DNA of 64,000 bases from Microvirga mediterraneensis (GCF_013520865.1 NZ_JACDXJ010000001.1:1665001-1729000), one strand, 5' to 3'. Positions 44,486 to 54,462 are shown, counted from the first letter of the stretch. Translations and numbers: made by a program. The notes: generated by a model not told the origin, from the letters alone.

Positions 44486-47400
44486 TTACTCCGCCGCCGC
44501 CCGCGTTGCGCGCCACTGCGTCAGCAAGGCCCGCAAGGCCGCCGGTTTCAGCGGCTTGTTGAGCACGTGGATGTTCATTGCCGCGGCGGCGTCGCGCACG
44601 ACCGGCGTGCGGTCGGCGGTCACGAGAACGGCCGGGGTATCGACCTGGGTTTTCCAGCGCAGGGCCTTGATGAGTTCGAGCCCGTCCGTGTCGTCCAGAT
44701 GATAATCGGCGATGATGACTTCGGGCAGGGCCCTATGCGTCCTCAGGGCCTGATGGGCGGTCTCGAGATCGGACGCCGTCCAGGTGTCGCAGCCCCAGCC
44801 TGAGAGAAGCAGGCGCATGCCTTCGAGGATGGCGGGCTCGTTGTCGATGACGAGCACACGCAGGCCCGACAACACCGTCGCGGCCGGCTTCGGCGCCTCC
44901 GGCGCAGCCACCGTGGCCGGGAGAGCCGCCACCACCGGCACCTCGACCCGGAACACGGAGCCGCGGCCCACGTCCGAGTTCAACGTGATCGGATGCTTGA
45001 GCACGCGACCGATGCGCTCGACGATCGAGAGACCGAGGCCCAGGCCCCGCGCGGCCTTCATGCCCTGGTCCAGGCGCTGGAACTCGCGGAACACGATGCG
45101 CTGCTTCGAGGGCGGAATGCCGAGGCCCGTATCCCATACCTCCAGCACGAGATGGCCGCCGCGCCGGCGGCCGCCGACGAGCACGCGGCCCGACGGTGTG
45201 TATTTGATCGCGTTGGAGATCAGGTTCTGCAGCAGGCGGCGCATGAGGCGGCGGTCGGAGCGCACGGTCAGCGACGACGGCACGAAGGCGAGCTTCAGGC
45301 CCTTGTTGCGGGCGACGGGCTCGAACTCGCGCTGCAGCTGACGGAACAGTTCGTCGATGCGGAAGCTCGACCATTGCGGCTTCATGGCGCCCGTATCGAG
45401 GCGCGAGATGTCGAGGATCGCGGTCAGGATTTCCTCGACCGCATCGAGCGAGGCGTCGATGTTCTCCGCCAGCGTTCCGTCGCCGGCTTCGCGATCCCGC
45501 TCCACGAGGGAAACCGCGTAGAGGCGCGCCGCATTGAGCGGCTGGAGGATGTCGTGCGAGGCGGCTGCGAGGAAGCGCGTCTTGGAAATGTTCGCCTCAT
45601 CGGCCTCGGCCTTCGCGCTTCGCAGGGCTTCGTTGAGGCGCGTCAATTCCTCGGTTCGCTCGCGGACCCGCTGTTCCAGCGTCTCGTTCGCGCGGCGGCT
45701 CGCCTCTTCCGCCAGAACGGTTTCAGTCACGTCCGTGTAGGTGGTCACGTGCCCCCCGTCGGGCAGCAGGTTCGAGCGGATCTCGATGACCTTGCCGGAG
45801 GGATAGAGCTTGAGGCGCACCGGTTCCACGTCGTGGCGGAAGGAGTGCAGGCGAGCCTCGACGAGCTCGTCGATCCTGCCGGGCCCATACGAACCGCGCG
45901 AGGCGTTGTAGTGAACGATGCGCTCCATGCTGATGCCCACGTGAACGAAGTTGGGCGGCATGTCGTAGAGATCGATGAAGGCCTGGTTCCAGGCCAGCAG
46001 GCGCAGGTCGCTGTCGAGAACGGTGATGCCCTGCTTGGCATAGTTCAACGCATGCTGGAGAAGGTCGCGGCTGTGCTGGATGGCTGCGGAGGCGTCGTCG
46101 AGCAGCTTCAGCGCTGCTTCCGTGGACACGGTGCGGCGGCGCAGCAGCAGAGACAGCGCGAGCCGCGACGATGCCGTACCGATGGCGGAGGCCAACAGGT
46201 GTTCCGCATAGCGCAGAAGATGGACATCGGCTTCGGCGCGGGGTTCCAGGTTCTGTCCTCGGCTATGGGTGAAGCCTTCGAAGGAGCGGGTCGTGCGCTC
46301 CTCTCCGAGGTACCGGGCGACGGTGGTGCGCAGCTCGCCGACGGTCACGCTGGCACGGAACAGGCGGAAGCTCGGTGCCGCAGAGGCGGCGGCCTCGCCC
46401 AGGAAGACATTGGCCTGGATCTGCTCCATCGCAGTCACCGGCCGCCAGAGTGAGAAGCCGATATAGCAGAGGATGTTGAGCGTCAGGCTCCAGACGACGC
46501 CGTGGGTGAGCTGCGGCAGGTCGACACCGAACAGCGATGTCGGCTTGAGAGCCGTGATGCCGAAGGGACCCGTGACGACGACATCGGACCAGAACACGCC
46601 GTCCCAGACGAGGCTCGGGAGGAGGAGCGTATAGGCCCAGGTGAGGAAGCCGACCACAAGCCCGATGCTGGCGCCGAGCGCCGTGCCGCGGGACCAGATG
46701 AGCCCCCCGATGAAGGCAGGCGCGACCTGGGCGATGGCCGCGAAGGACAAGAGACCGATGGCGGCAAGCGCTGCCTCTCCGGAGGCCCGGTAATAGGCAT
46801 AGCCGAGGAGGATGACCAGGACGATGGAGATGCGCCTGACGCCGATCACGAAATTGCCGGGATCGACGCCGGAGAAGGCGCGCCGCCGCAGCACGATCGG
46901 CATGACGAGATGGTTCGAGATCATCACCGCCACGGCGACGGAATCGACGATGACCATCGCGGTGGCCGCCGAGAAGCCGCCGAGAAAGGCGAGAACGGCG
47001 ATGACGCCTGCCTTGTCCGAGAGCGGCAGGGCGAGCAGGGTCATGTCGCGATCGACCGCGCCTTCGGGAAACGACGCAAGGCCCGCAAGAGCGATCGGGA
47101 GCACAAATAGGTTGATGAGCACCAGATAGAGCGGAAACAGCCAGGCGGCACGCTTCAGGTCTGCGATATCGTGGTTCTCGACCACCGTCACATGGAACTG
47201 GCGTGGCAGCAGAAGCGCCGCGCATGTGGAGAGAAGGATGAGCGTGACGTAGCTGCCGAACCCCGAGGTCCGGCTCATCAGGTCCGCGGTGGTGCCCTGT
47301 TCATGGAGCCGCTGCACGATGGCATCGTAGCCGTCGAACATCACGAAGGTGATGTAGCCGCCGACCACCAGGAAGGCGACGAGCTTCACCACCGACTCGA

Positions 47401-47995
47401 TGGAGATCGCCAGCAGGAGTCCGTTCTGGTGCTCGGTCGCATCCGTATGGCGGGTGCCGAACGCGACGGCGAAGCCGGCCAGGACGAGGGCGACCACGAG
47501 GGCGAGATCGCCGATGAAGGGGGGCTTCGTCAGGAAGGTTTCGTTGGCCGCCGTCAGGAAGACGTCGAGAGAGGACGAGACGGCTTTCAGCTGCAGGGCG
47601 ATGTAGGGAATGGACCCGACAAGCGCGATCAGGCTGACGAGGGCCGCGACCCGCTCGCTCTTGCCGTAACGGGCCGCGACGAAATCGGCGATGGACGAGA
47701 TGTTCTGCGTCTTCGCCACACGCACGACCCGGGCGACCAGGGGATAGCCCAGGCCGATCACGAGGATCGGACCGATATAGATCGCCAGGAAGTCGAAACC
47801 GGAATGGCTCGCAAGGCCCACCGATCCGAAGAAGGTCCAGGACGTGCAATAGACCGCGAGAGCAAGGGCCGCGATGGTGGAACGGGCAGGGCCCTGGATG
47901 ACGCGCCTCCCGCCATTGTCGCCCCAATGGGCCACGGTGAACAGAAAGCAGAGATAAACCAGCGCGGACAGTACGACGGCCCAGGTGGCGACCAT
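44486..47995 (-). CDS. Hybrid sensor histidine kinase with N-terminal Na+/solute-symporter domain (CbrA-like)
   Basis: I choose the ATG reading MVATWAVVLSALV with GAGGG upstream; the track-longest TTG start adds seven residues. The 1169-aa product has an SSSF-like transporter domain with about 12-13 membrane helices (1 to about 500), then a PAS domain (about 640-740). HisKA (H-box ASHDILQPLNAA, about 811) and HATPase (ISNAIKYTPSGR, then GLGLGLSIVERIG) follow, and finally a C-terminal receiver (LVIDNEPAIL, with ADYHLDDTDG). Related to CbrA-type kinases of carbon/nitrogen balance. No separate response regulator is adjacent. Confidence 0.9.
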   Translation of the reverse strand: MVATWAVVLSALVYLCFLFTVAHWGDNGGRRVIQGPARSTIAALALAVYCTSWTFFGSVGLASHSGFDFLAIYIGPILVIGLGYPLVARVVRVAKTQNISSIADFVAARYGKSERVAALVSLIALVGSIPYIALQLKAVSSSLDVFLTAANETFLTKPPFIGDLALVVALVLAGFAVAFGTRHTDATEHQNGLLLAISIESVVKLVAFLVVGGYITFVMFDGYDAIVQRLHEQGTTADLMSRTSGFGSYVTLILLSTCAALLLPRQFHVTVVENHDIADLKRAAWLFPLYLVLINLFVLPIALAGLASFPEGAVDRDMTLLALPLSDKAGVIAVLAFLGGFSAATAMVIVDSVAVAVMISNHLVMPIVLRRRAFSGVDPGNFVIGVRRISIVLVILLGYAYYRASGEAALAAIGLLSFAAIAQVAPAFIGGLIWSRGTALGASIGLVVGFLTWAYTLLLPSLVWDGVFWSDVVVTGPFGITALKPTSLFGVDLPQLTHGVVWSLTLNILCYIGFSLWRPVTAMEQIQANVFLGEAAASAAPSFRLFRASVTVGELRTTVARYLGEERTTRSFEGFTHSRGQNLEPRAEADVHLLRYAEHLLASAIGTASSRLALSLLLRRRTVSTEAALKLLDDASAAIQHSRDLLQHALNYAKQGITVLDSDLRLLAWNQAFIDLYDMPPNFVHVGISMERIVHYNASRGSYGPGRIDELVEARLHSFRHDVEPVRLKLYPSGKVIEIRSNLLPDGGHVTTYTDVTETVLAEEASRRANETLEQRVRERTEELTRLNEALRSAKAEADEANISKTRFLAAASHDILQPLNAARLYAVSLVERDREAGDGTLAENIDASLDAVEEILTAILDISRLDTGAMKPQWSSFRIDELFRQLQREFEPVARNKGLKLAFVPSSLTVRSDRRLMRRLLQNLISNAIKYTPSGRVLVGGRRRGGHLVLEVWDTGLGIPPSKQRIVFREFQRLDQGMKAARGLGLGLSIVERIGRVLKHPITLNSDVGRGSVFRVEVPVVAALPATVAAPEAPKPAATVLSGLRVLVIDNEPAILEGMRLLLSGWGCDTWTASDLETAHQALRTHRALPEVIIADYHLDDTDGLELIKALRWKTQVDTPAVLVTADRTPVVRDAAAAMNIHVLNKPLKPAALRALLTQWRATRAAAE

Positions 47996-48066
47996 AGGCT
48001 CAACCCTCGAAAGCAAACACGCAACAGCTTTAGCGGGTTAAGAGGATGAAAGCCATGGCAGGGGCG

Positions 48067-48981
48067 TCACAGGTCCCGGTCCCATTCCGGCTTCTCTCCG
48101 AACCGCCTGGCCAGGAATGCCACGAAGGCACGGACCTTGGCCGGAGCCTGCCGGCCCGAGGGCAGGATGGCATGAATGGCGGGCTCGTAGGTCGGATAGG
48201 CGGTCAGGACGGGAATGAGGCTGCCGTCGCGCAGGCTGTCGCCGACGATGAAGGTGGGCTGGTAGATCAGCCCCTGGCCCGCAATGGCCGCGGCCAAGAG
48301 GGCATCGCCGTTATTGGCCCGCAGATTGCCCTGGATCGGCACCGCGATGTCGCCGTCGAGGCCGAAGGCCCAGCGGCTCGCCCCGATGGCGCTGGGCAGG
48401 GTATAGCCGAGGCAATTGTGCCGGGCGAGATCATCCAGGGTTTGCGGAACCCCGTGGTCCTTCAGATAGGCCGGAGAGGCGCACACGATGGTGCGGCAGG
48501 CGGCGAGGCGCCGTGCCACCAGGCTCGAATCCTTCAGGCGCCCGATCCGGATCGCAAGATCCCAACCTTCCTCGATGAGATCGACATAGCGGTCCGCGAG
48601 CCCCAGGTCGAATGAGACGGCGGGGTAAAGACGGCTGAACTCCGTAAGAGCCGGAACGACCTGCCGGAAGCCGAAGGTGAGGGGGACGTTGAGCCGCAGC
48701 GTCCCCCGCGGCTCGATGCGGTCGAGGCTGGCGGAGGCCTCCGCCTCCTCGATCTCGGCGAGGATGCGCTCGCAGGCGGCGAGGTAGGCGCGGCCCTCTT
48801 CGGTCAGCACCAGCTTTCGGGTGGACCGGTGCAGCAGCTTGACCCCGAGCCGGTCCTCAAGCGCCGCCACATGCTTGGTCACCATGGTCTGCGACAGGTG
48901 GAGCGCCCGAGCCGCCGCCGAGAAGCTGCCGAGCGTGGCGACACGGACGAAGACCTGCATGCCGGTGACGCGGTCGAGCAT
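48067..48981 (-). CDS. LysR family transcriptional regulator, 304 aa
   Basis: The N-terminal winged HTH is typical: FVRVATLGSFSAAARALHLS, then QTMVTKHVAALEDRLGVKLL. The effector-binding domain is of the CrgA/DsdC-like subgroup (LRLNVPLTFGFRQ). It is divergent from the DoxX gene with a dyad in between, suggesting it controls that gene, the usual LysR arrangement. Confidence 0.92.
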   Translation of the reverse strand: MLDRVTGMQVFVRVATLGSFSAAARALHLSQTMVTKHVAALEDRLGVKLLHRSTRKLVLTEEGRAYLAACERILAEIEEAEASASLDRIEPRGTLRLNVPLTFGFRQVVPALTEFSRLYPAVSFDLGLADRYVDLIEEGWDLAIRIGRLKDSSLVARRLAACRTIVCASPAYLKDHGVPQTLDDLARHNCLGYTLPSAIGASRWAFGLDGDIAVPIQGNLRANNGDALLAAAIAGQGLIYQPTFIVGDSLRDGSLIPVLTAYPTYEPAIHAILPSGRQAPAKVRAFVAFLARRFGEKPEWDRDL

Positions 48982-49008
48982 GGGATAGCCTCACTCTCCG
49001 GGTGTGAA

Positions 49009-49035
49009 GTGATATTCTAGAAGCAGAATTATCAC
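49009..49035. promoter_or_regulatory. Dyad between lysR and doxX genes
   Basis: GTGATATTCT (49009-49018) and AGAATTATCAC (49025-49035) are inverted with one extra base. This lies in the 100-bp divergent gap and fits a LysR binding site of the T-N11-A kind. Confidence 0.55.
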
Positions 49036-49081
49036 ATCGATAGTTTGAGATCATATGAAAAGCTCATTTCAGGAGATTCTT

Positions 49082-49516
49082 ATGATCGATACCCGTACCG
49101 CTCCCTACGCCGCCCTGATCCTGCGCATCACGCTCGGCATCGTGTTCCTCGCCCATGCGGGCCTGAAGGTCTTCGTGTTCACGCCGGCCGGCGCGGCCCA
49201 GTTCTTCGGAAGCCTCGGCCTGCCTCCGGCCCTGGCCTATCTGACCATCGCGGCTGAAACGGTCGGCGGCATCGCTCTCATCCTCGGCTTCTACACCCGC
49301 TGGGTCTCGCTGGCCCTGATCCCGATCCTGCTCGGCGCCATCGCGTTCGTCCACGGCCCGGCAGGGTTCTTCTTCAACAACCCGAATGGCGGCTGGGAAT
49401 ATCTGGCGTTCTGGATCGCGGCCCTCGTGGCGCAGGCGCTCCTGGGCGACGGCGCTCTTGCGGCGCGGGCCGGATCGGCCAAGACTGCTCCCACGTTCTC
49501 CCCGCGCTCAGCCTGA
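49082..49516 (+). CDS. DoxX family membrane protein, 144 aa
   Basis: Start at MIDTRTAPYAAL because AGGAGA lies 6 bp upstream; a start at 49055 would lack it. Four membrane helices, with the DoxX pattern ILRITLGIVFLAHAGLKVFV and ETVGGIALILGFYTRWVSL. The family includes putative quinone or thiosulfate-oxidation subunits and redox-stress proteins; the substrate is unknown. It is probably controlled by the divergent LysR regulator and transcribed with the VOC gene 9 bp downstream. Confidence 0.88.
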   Translation: MIDTRTAPYAALILRITLGIVFLAHAGLKVFVFTPAGAAQFFGSLGLPPALAYLTIAAETVGGIALILGFYTRWVSLALIPILLGAIAFVHGPAGFFFNNPNGGWEYLAFWIAALVAQALLGDGALAARAGSAKTAPTFSPRSA

Positions 49517-49525
49517 GGCAGACCC

Positions 49526-50053
49526 ATGGTCAAACCCATTCCCCAGGAATCCGCCGGAGTACCGGCGGCCCGTCCCATCGATCCCGGCGTCAGGATCGGG
49601 CATGTCCACCTGAAGGTGGCCGATCTCGACCGCGCGCTCGCCTTCTATTGCGGCGTGCTCGGCTTCGAGCTGATCCAGCGCTACGGGACCCAGGCCGCCT
49701 TCGTGTCGGCGGGCGGCTACCACCACCACATCGGCCTGAACACCTGGGAGAGCAAGGGCGGCTCCCCGCCGCCTCCCGGCACGACGGGTCTCTACCATGT
49801 GGCGATTCTCTACCCGACGCGGGCAGCGCTGGCGGATGCGCTCTACCGGCTGGCGGAGGCCGGCATCCCTCTCCAGGGCGCGAGCGACCATGGAGTGAGC
49901 GAGGCGCTTTACCTGAGCGATCCCGACGGCAACGGCATCGAGCTCTATGTCGACCGGCCGGAGGACCAGTGGCCCAGAACCGCCAATGGCGAACTCGCCA
50001 TGGTCACGCAGCGCCTCGACCTGCAGGATCTGCTGGCGGCCCGCGAGGCTTGA
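49526..50053 (+). CDS. VOC superfamily / glyoxalase-like dioxygenase fold protein
   Basis: A 175-aa protein with two beta-alpha-beta-beta-beta modules. The first has GHVHLKVADLDRALAFYCGV and AGGYHHHIGLNTW. The second contains FVSDPDGNGIELY-like (LYLSDPDGNGIELYVDRPED). His and Glu metal ligands are at GHVHL, HHHIG and GIELY, as in catechol-2,3-dioxygenases. Co-directional with doxX; the actual ring substrate is unknown. Confidence 0.88.
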   Translation: MVKPIPQESAGVPAARPIDPGVRIGHVHLKVADLDRALAFYCGVLGFELIQRYGTQAAFVSAGGYHHHIGLNTWESKGGSPPPPGTTGLYHVAILYPTRAALADALYRLAEAGIPLQGASDHGVSEALYLSDPDGNGIELYVDRPEDQWPRTANGELAMVTQRLDLQDLLAAREA

Positions 50054-50107
50054 CGAAATTCCCAGTTCGGGCAGCTTTAGCTTAGGGTCAAGCAAAGGGG
50101 TCCGGTC

Positions 50108-50542
50108 ATGTGGAATGAGTTCAAGCAATTCGCCCTGCGCGGCAACGTGGTCGATCTCGCCATCGGCATCATCATCGGTGCCGCCTTCGGCCGGATCGTG
50201 GATTCCCTCGTCGGGGACATCTTCATGCCCATCATCGGGGCCGTCACCGGCGGCCTCGATTTCTCGAACTACTTCACAGCCCTGTCCGGCAACGTCACGG
50301 CCGGATCCCTCGACGAAGCCAAGAAGCAGGGCGCCGTGCTCGGCTGGGGCAATTTCATCACGGTCGCCATCAACTTCGCCATCATCGCCTGGATCCTCTT
50401 CCTCCTGGTCAAGGGCATGAATCGCCTGCGCCGCACGGAGGATGCGAAGACCGGCACGGCCGAGAAGCCGGCGGAAATCCCGGCCGATGTGAAGCTGCTG
50501 ACGGAGATCCGCGATCTTCTGAAGACGGGCCGCACGATCTGA
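50108..50542 (+). CDS. mscL: Large-conductance mechanosensitive channel
   Basis: A 144-aa protein with the conserved start [19 protein letters not shown], first pore helix ([20 protein letters not shown], about 19-40) and second helix ([20 protein letters not shown], about 88-107), and a charged C-terminal bundle. It protects cells from hypo-osmotic shock. Monocistronic with AAAGGGG ribosome site. Confidence 0.95.
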   Translation: MWNEFKQFALRGNVVDLAIGIIIGAAFGRIVDSLVGDIFMPIIGAVTGGLDFSNYFTALSGNVTAGSLDEAKKQGAVLGWGNFITVAINFAIIAWILFLLVKGMNRLRRTEDAKTGTAEKPAEIPADVKLLTEIRDLLKTGRTI

Positions 50543-50656
50543 CATCCATCACGGGTTTCGATCGGACACTTCGTCTTTTGTCATGAGACCTATTCCGGAC
50601 TTGCCTTGAGATTGCGAACGGGCCATGCCTGTTTGCGTCTTTCCGAGGAAGCCCCC

Positions 50657-51859
50657 ATGAATGTGTCCGTGCCGGTTCCGTCCGTTCTCAACCTGCGCCC
50701 GGAGGCGGAGCAGGCGCCGACGAGCGGCATCGTCGACGTGTTCACCTACGGCCGACTGAAGCCGGGCATCATCCCGCTCTGGGTCGGGGAGGGCGATCTG
50801 CCGACGCCGTCCTTCATCTGCGAGGCCGCAGCCCAGTCGCTCCTGAAGGGTGAGACCTTCTATACCTATCAGCGCGGCATACCGGAGCTCCGTCAGGCCA
50901 TCGCCGGCTACCACGAGAGGGTCTACGGCAAGGCCTTCGATCCGGAACGCTTCTTCGTGACCTCCGGCGGCATGCCCGCGATGCAGATCGCCTTCCGCAT
51001 GCTGGCCGGGAACGGCGACGAGGTCCTGGTCCCCACGCCGGCCTGGCCGAACTTCGCCGGCGCCATCACCGTTGCCGGCGCGCGTCCCGTCGCCGTGCCG
51101 ATGACGATCGATGCCAAGGGCTGGCATCTCGATTTCGAGCGGCTCGAGAAGGCGGTCACGCCGCGCACCCGCGTGCTCGTCATCAACTCGCCGTCCAATC
51201 CCACCGGATGGGTCGCGACCCACGCGGACCTGCGCGCCGTGCTGGACCTCGCCCGGCGGCACGGATTGTGGATCGTGGCCGACGAGATTTACGGGCGCTT
51301 CGTCCATGATCCGGCACTGACGGTCGATGGACGCACGCCGTCCTTCCGGGACGTGATGGAGCCGGAGGACAAGATCGTCTTCATCCAGACCTTCTCGAAG
51401 AACTGGGCCATGACCGGCTGGCGCCTCGGCTGGCTGGAGGCCCCGCCCTCTCTGGGGCAGGTGATCGAGAACCTCGTGCAGTACCAGAGTTCCGGCACGC
51501 CGGTCTTCATCCAACGCGCGGGCGTGGCGGCCATCGAGCAGGGCGAGGAATTCCTGGCCGACCAGATCGCCAAGGCCCGTCACGGCCGCGAGGTGGTCGG
51601 GCGTCTTGCGGAAACCGGCCTCGTGGAACTGCCGCCGCCGAGCGGCGCCTTCTACGCGTTCCTTAAGATCAAGGGCGCGACGAACTCGAAGGACATCGCC
51701 TTCCGGCTCATCGACGAGGCGAATGTCGGCCTCGCGCCGGGCTCCGCCTTCGGAGAGATCGGCGAGGGGTATCTGCGTCTTTGCTACCTGCGCAAGCCCG
51801 AGGACGTGGAGGAGGCGGTCCGCCGCATCAGCGAAGCCCTGCCCAGGCTCGTGGCCTGA
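50657..51859 (+). CDS. PLP-dependent class I/II aminotransferase, 400 aa
   Basis: Start at MNVSVPVPSVLN with GAGGAA upstream. The fold-type I landmarks are VINSPSNPTGW, the Asp of DEIYGRF and the Schiff-base Lys in FSKNWAMTGWRLGW (about residue 248). FTYGRLKPGIIPLWVGEGDL is the N-terminal substrate arm. Similar rhizobial enzymes are annotated as aspartate aminotransferase-like; the amino donor is uncertain. Confidence 0.9.
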   Translation: MNVSVPVPSVLNLRPEAEQAPTSGIVDVFTYGRLKPGIIPLWVGEGDLPTPSFICEAAAQSLLKGETFYTYQRGIPELRQAIAGYHERVYGKAFDPERFFVTSGGMPAMQIAFRMLAGNGDEVLVPTPAWPNFAGAITVAGARPVAVPMTIDAKGWHLDFERLEKAVTPRTRVLVINSPSNPTGWVATHADLRAVLDLARRHGLWIVADEIYGRFVHDPALTVDGRTPSFRDVMEPEDKIVFIQTFSKNWAMTGWRLGWLEAPPSLGQVIENLVQYQSSGTPVFIQRAGVAAIEQGEEFLADQIAKARHGREVVGRLAETGLVELPPPSGAFYAFLKIKGATNSKDIAFRLIDEANVGLAPGSAFGEIGEGYLRLCYLRKPEDVEEAVRRISEALPRLVA

Positions 51860-51868
51860 GGCAAGGGC

Positions 51869-52333
51869 CTACGGAGGCGGGATCACGCCCTTCTTGAGGA
51901 TGAAGCAGCCGTAGAAGCGGCGCTCGCCGGTCGCCACGATGGCATAGGCCTTCTTGGCGCGCTCGTAGAACGCGAAGCGTTCGACTGATCCCATCGGCCA
52001 GGTGTCGCGCCCGGCGTCGCGGCGCGCAACCGCATCGATCTCTGCTTGAACCTCCTGCTGAATGGCCGGGAGCTCGTCAGGATTGTCGACGACCTCCATG
52101 CGCTCCGCCGGATGCTCGACGAAGCTGTCGAGGGGCATCAGCGAGAGGACCGCCCGGATGGCGCGCGGCGAGCCGATATTGTCCATGCGGATCACCCGGC
52201 CATAGGCGGTCTGGCGCGCGATGGAATCGGCAGGGAAATTGGCATCGCAGATCACGATATCGTCGCCGTGCCCCATGGATTGGAGCACATACAAAAGATC
52301 CGCGTTGAGCGCCGGGTCGATTCCGTGCAGCAC
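51869..52333 (-). CDS. fucU: RbsD/FucU family sugar mutarotase, 154 aa
   Basis: Starts MLHGIDPALNADLL and keeps SMGHGDDIVICDANFPADS, which contains the catalytic His and Asp of FucU (L-fucose mutarotase). The C-terminal YGCFILKKGVI is also typical. It interconverts sugar anomers. No sugar transporter or catabolic operon is adjacent, so it is an orphan here and its sugar is unknown. Confidence 0.9.
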   Translation of the reverse strand: MLHGIDPALNADLLYVLQSMGHGDDIVICDANFPADSIARQTAYGRVIRMDNIGSPRAIRAVLSLMPLDSFVEHPAERMEVVDNPDELPAIQQEVQAEIDAVARRDAGRDTWPMGSVERFAFYERAKKAYAIVATGERRFYGCFILKKGVIPPP

Positions 52334-52492
52334 CGTTTCCTCCCTGATCCCGCTTGAATGCGCGCAATCTCAGCAGGCTTTCGCGAACTCCGCAACGCCT
52401 CACCGGGGCACGGGCAGACCTTGGCCGCATGGCATCCGCGCATCCTCGGCATTTGACCTTGAAAGCAAGGACGTCCATTCAGCGAAGTCGTG

Positions 52493-53542
52493 ATGCGTCT
52501 GATCCTTGCCCATCTCATACAGATCCTGGTTGCCGGTCTCGGCGGGCTCGTCTTCTACTGGCTCGGCGTTCCGGCCGCATGGCTGTCCGGTTCCGCCATC
52601 GCGGCAACGCTCTGGGGCCTGACCGGCTGGGCTCTGCCCCTGCCGCGGGCGCTGGCCGATGCCGCCATGCTCACTTCGGGCGCCGCCATGGGCGCGGCGG
52701 TGACGCCCGCCGCCATCGAGGCGATGGGCCGGTATCCGGGCAGTCTCATCCTTCTGGTCTTCGGCGTCATGGCCATCTCGGCAGCATCGAGCGCCTGGCT
52801 CGTGCGCATCTCCGGCTGGCGCAAGGCCGATGCGGTGCTGGCCTCCGTCCCAGGCGCGCTGTCCACGGTTCTTGCCGTGGCGGCTGACCGGAAGGCCGAG
52901 GTCGCCGCCATCGCCATCGTGCAGAACTTCCGGCTTTTCGTGCTGATCGCCCTGCTGCCGAGCCTCGTCGTCATGACCGGCGGAGAGGGCAACGCGGGCG
53001 CATTGGTCGGAGCCGGACTTCCTGTCGAGAGCCCGGGAGGCATGGCCTTCATCCTGCTCGGTGGGCTTGTCCTGGGGACGGTGTTCAAGAAGCTGAAGGT
53101 GGCAGCGCCGATTCTGCTCGGCGCCACCATCGTCAGTTCCGTGAGCCACGGCACCGAGTTCGTGACCGGCGTCATCCCTCCGGCGATCGCCACGGGCGGC
53201 CTCGTGCTGATCGGGCTCTTCATCGCCGACCGGTTCCGCAATCTCCAGCGCTCGACTCTTCGAAGAGCGCTCGTCTCCGCGCTCGGCTCCTTCACGGTCG
53301 GCATGGTGGTGGCGGCGCTCTTCGCCAGCGTGGCCGCCTGGCTCGCCGGCGTCAGCTTCGCCAACGGCCTCGTGGCCTTCGCACCGGGCGGGCTTGAAGC
53401 CATGACCGTGCTGGCCCTGATCCTCGGCCTCGACCCGCTTTATGTGGGCATCCACCATCTCGTCCGATTCCTGGGGATCGGACTCGTCCTGCCATTCCTC
53501 ATCGGCTGGCTACAGAGAAGCCGGCCGGAGGCGGCGGAATAA
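52493..53542 (+). CDS. AbrB-like membrane protein (ammonia monooxygenase-family annotation)
   Basis: About 350 aa of hydrophobic helices as two similar halves: LPRALADAAMLTSGAAMGAA in the first, HLVRFLGIGLVLPFLIGWL at the end. It is a member of the 'AbrB family transcriptional regulator' membrane group, a misleading name for a transport-like protein. ATG chosen over a GTG 3 bp upstream. Substrate unknown. It converges with the RpiR gene with a 3-bp gap. Confidence 0.8.
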   Translation: MRLILAHLIQILVAGLGGLVFYWLGVPAAWLSGSAIAATLWGLTGWALPLPRALADAAMLTSGAAMGAAVTPAAIEAMGRYPGSLILLVFGVMAISAASSAWLVRISGWRKADAVLASVPGALSTVLAVAADRKAEVAAIAIVQNFRLFVLIALLPSLVVMTGGEGNAGALVGAGLPVESPGGMAFILLGGLVLGTVFKKLKVAAPILLGATIVSSVSHGTEFVTGVIPPAIATGGLVLIGLFIADRFRNLQRSTLRRALVSALGSFTVGMVVAALFASVAAWLAGVSFANGLVAFAPGGLEAMTVLALILGLDPLYVGIHHLVRFLGIGLVLPFLIGWLQRSRPEAAE

Positions 53543-53545
53543 GCC

Positions 53546-54418
53546 TTAAGGCTTCTCGCTCCGCAGCCGCTCTACCGCCTCCATGCGCGGCTTGGCCGTG
53601 TCCCACAGGCGCTTGGTGACCGCCGCCACGAGTGCTTCGGTCAGCAGGAGAAGGCCGGCCGAGGAGTCCCAGTTCGACGGCGCCACGATATGGGCCGGCA
53701 GGACGTGGCGGGCGACGCGGGCGATGGGCGACAGCCAGGGGTCGGTCAGGAGCACGACCGTCGCGCCCTGTTTCGCCGCCGCCTCGCAGAGGGCCGTCAC
53801 GTCCTCCTGGTAGCGACGGATGTCGAAGGCGACGATCACGTCCTTCCTGCCGATCTCGATCATCCGGTCGCGCCAAAGCACCGGCTGGCCTTCGATGAAG
53901 TCCACATGGCTGCGCACGATACGGAAATGGCTTTCGGCGTAGCGCGCGAGCGCTCCGGTAAAGCGTCCGCCCGTGAAATGGATCCGCCGGTGAGGATCGC
54001 CGAGCAGGGCAACGACCGCATCGAACTCCGTCGGGGCGATGTTCTCCACCGTCGCGCGCAGGTTCCCGATCACCGCTTCGGCAAAGGACGCCAGGGCAGG
54101 GGCGCCGTGGCTCTTGTCGGAGGGGCTCGCCTTGGCCAGCGGCGAGAGCAGCTGGGCTTCCAGTTCCTCGCGGAGATGCTTCTGGAAATCCGGGAAGCCG
54201 CTGAAGCCGAGGCGGCTTACGAAACGTAATACTGACGGAGCAGAAATCCCCGCCCGCGAGGCGAACTCGGCCACCGTGTCCAGGCCCGCGAAGGGATAAT
54301 GGCTGAGCAGCAGATGGGCTGCCTTCTTCTCGCTGGGCGTGAAGCCGTCCATGTCGAGGCGGATGCGTTCGGCCAGGCTCGCCGGAGCCGCAGCCGGAAG
54401 GGCGTTGTCAGTTTTCAT
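53546..54418 (-). CDS. RpiR/MurR family transcriptional regulator
   Basis: A 290-aa protein with an N-terminal HTH_6 domain (FTPSEKKAAHLLLSHYPFAG, then SRAGISAPSVLRFVSRLGF) and a C-terminal SIS domain (about 120-260) carrying RIHFTGGRFTGALARYAESH. It is divergent from the amino-alcohol cluster starting at 54557 and probably represses it. The 12-of-16-bp palindrome TATCAAA-AA-TTTCATA (54463-54478) is its likely site. The ligand is not predictable from the SIS domain. Confidence 0.9.
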   Translation of the reverse strand: MKTDNALPAAAPASLAERIRLDMDGFTPSEKKAAHLLLSHYPFAGLDTVAEFASRAGISAPSVLRFVSRLGFSGFPDFQKHLREELEAQLLSPLAKASPSDKSHGAPALASFAEAVIGNLRATVENIAPTEFDAVVALLGDPHRRIHFTGGRFTGALARYAESHFRIVRSHVDFIEGQPVLWRDRMIEIGRKDVIVAFDIRRYQEDVTALCEAAAKQGATVVLLTDPWLSPIARVARHVLPAHIVAPSNWDSSAGLLLLTEALVAAVTKRLWDTAKPRMEAVERLRSEKP

Positions 54419-54462
54419 GTTGGAATGTTTCGTCTCCCCACCTTGACGGTTGTTTAAAGCTG

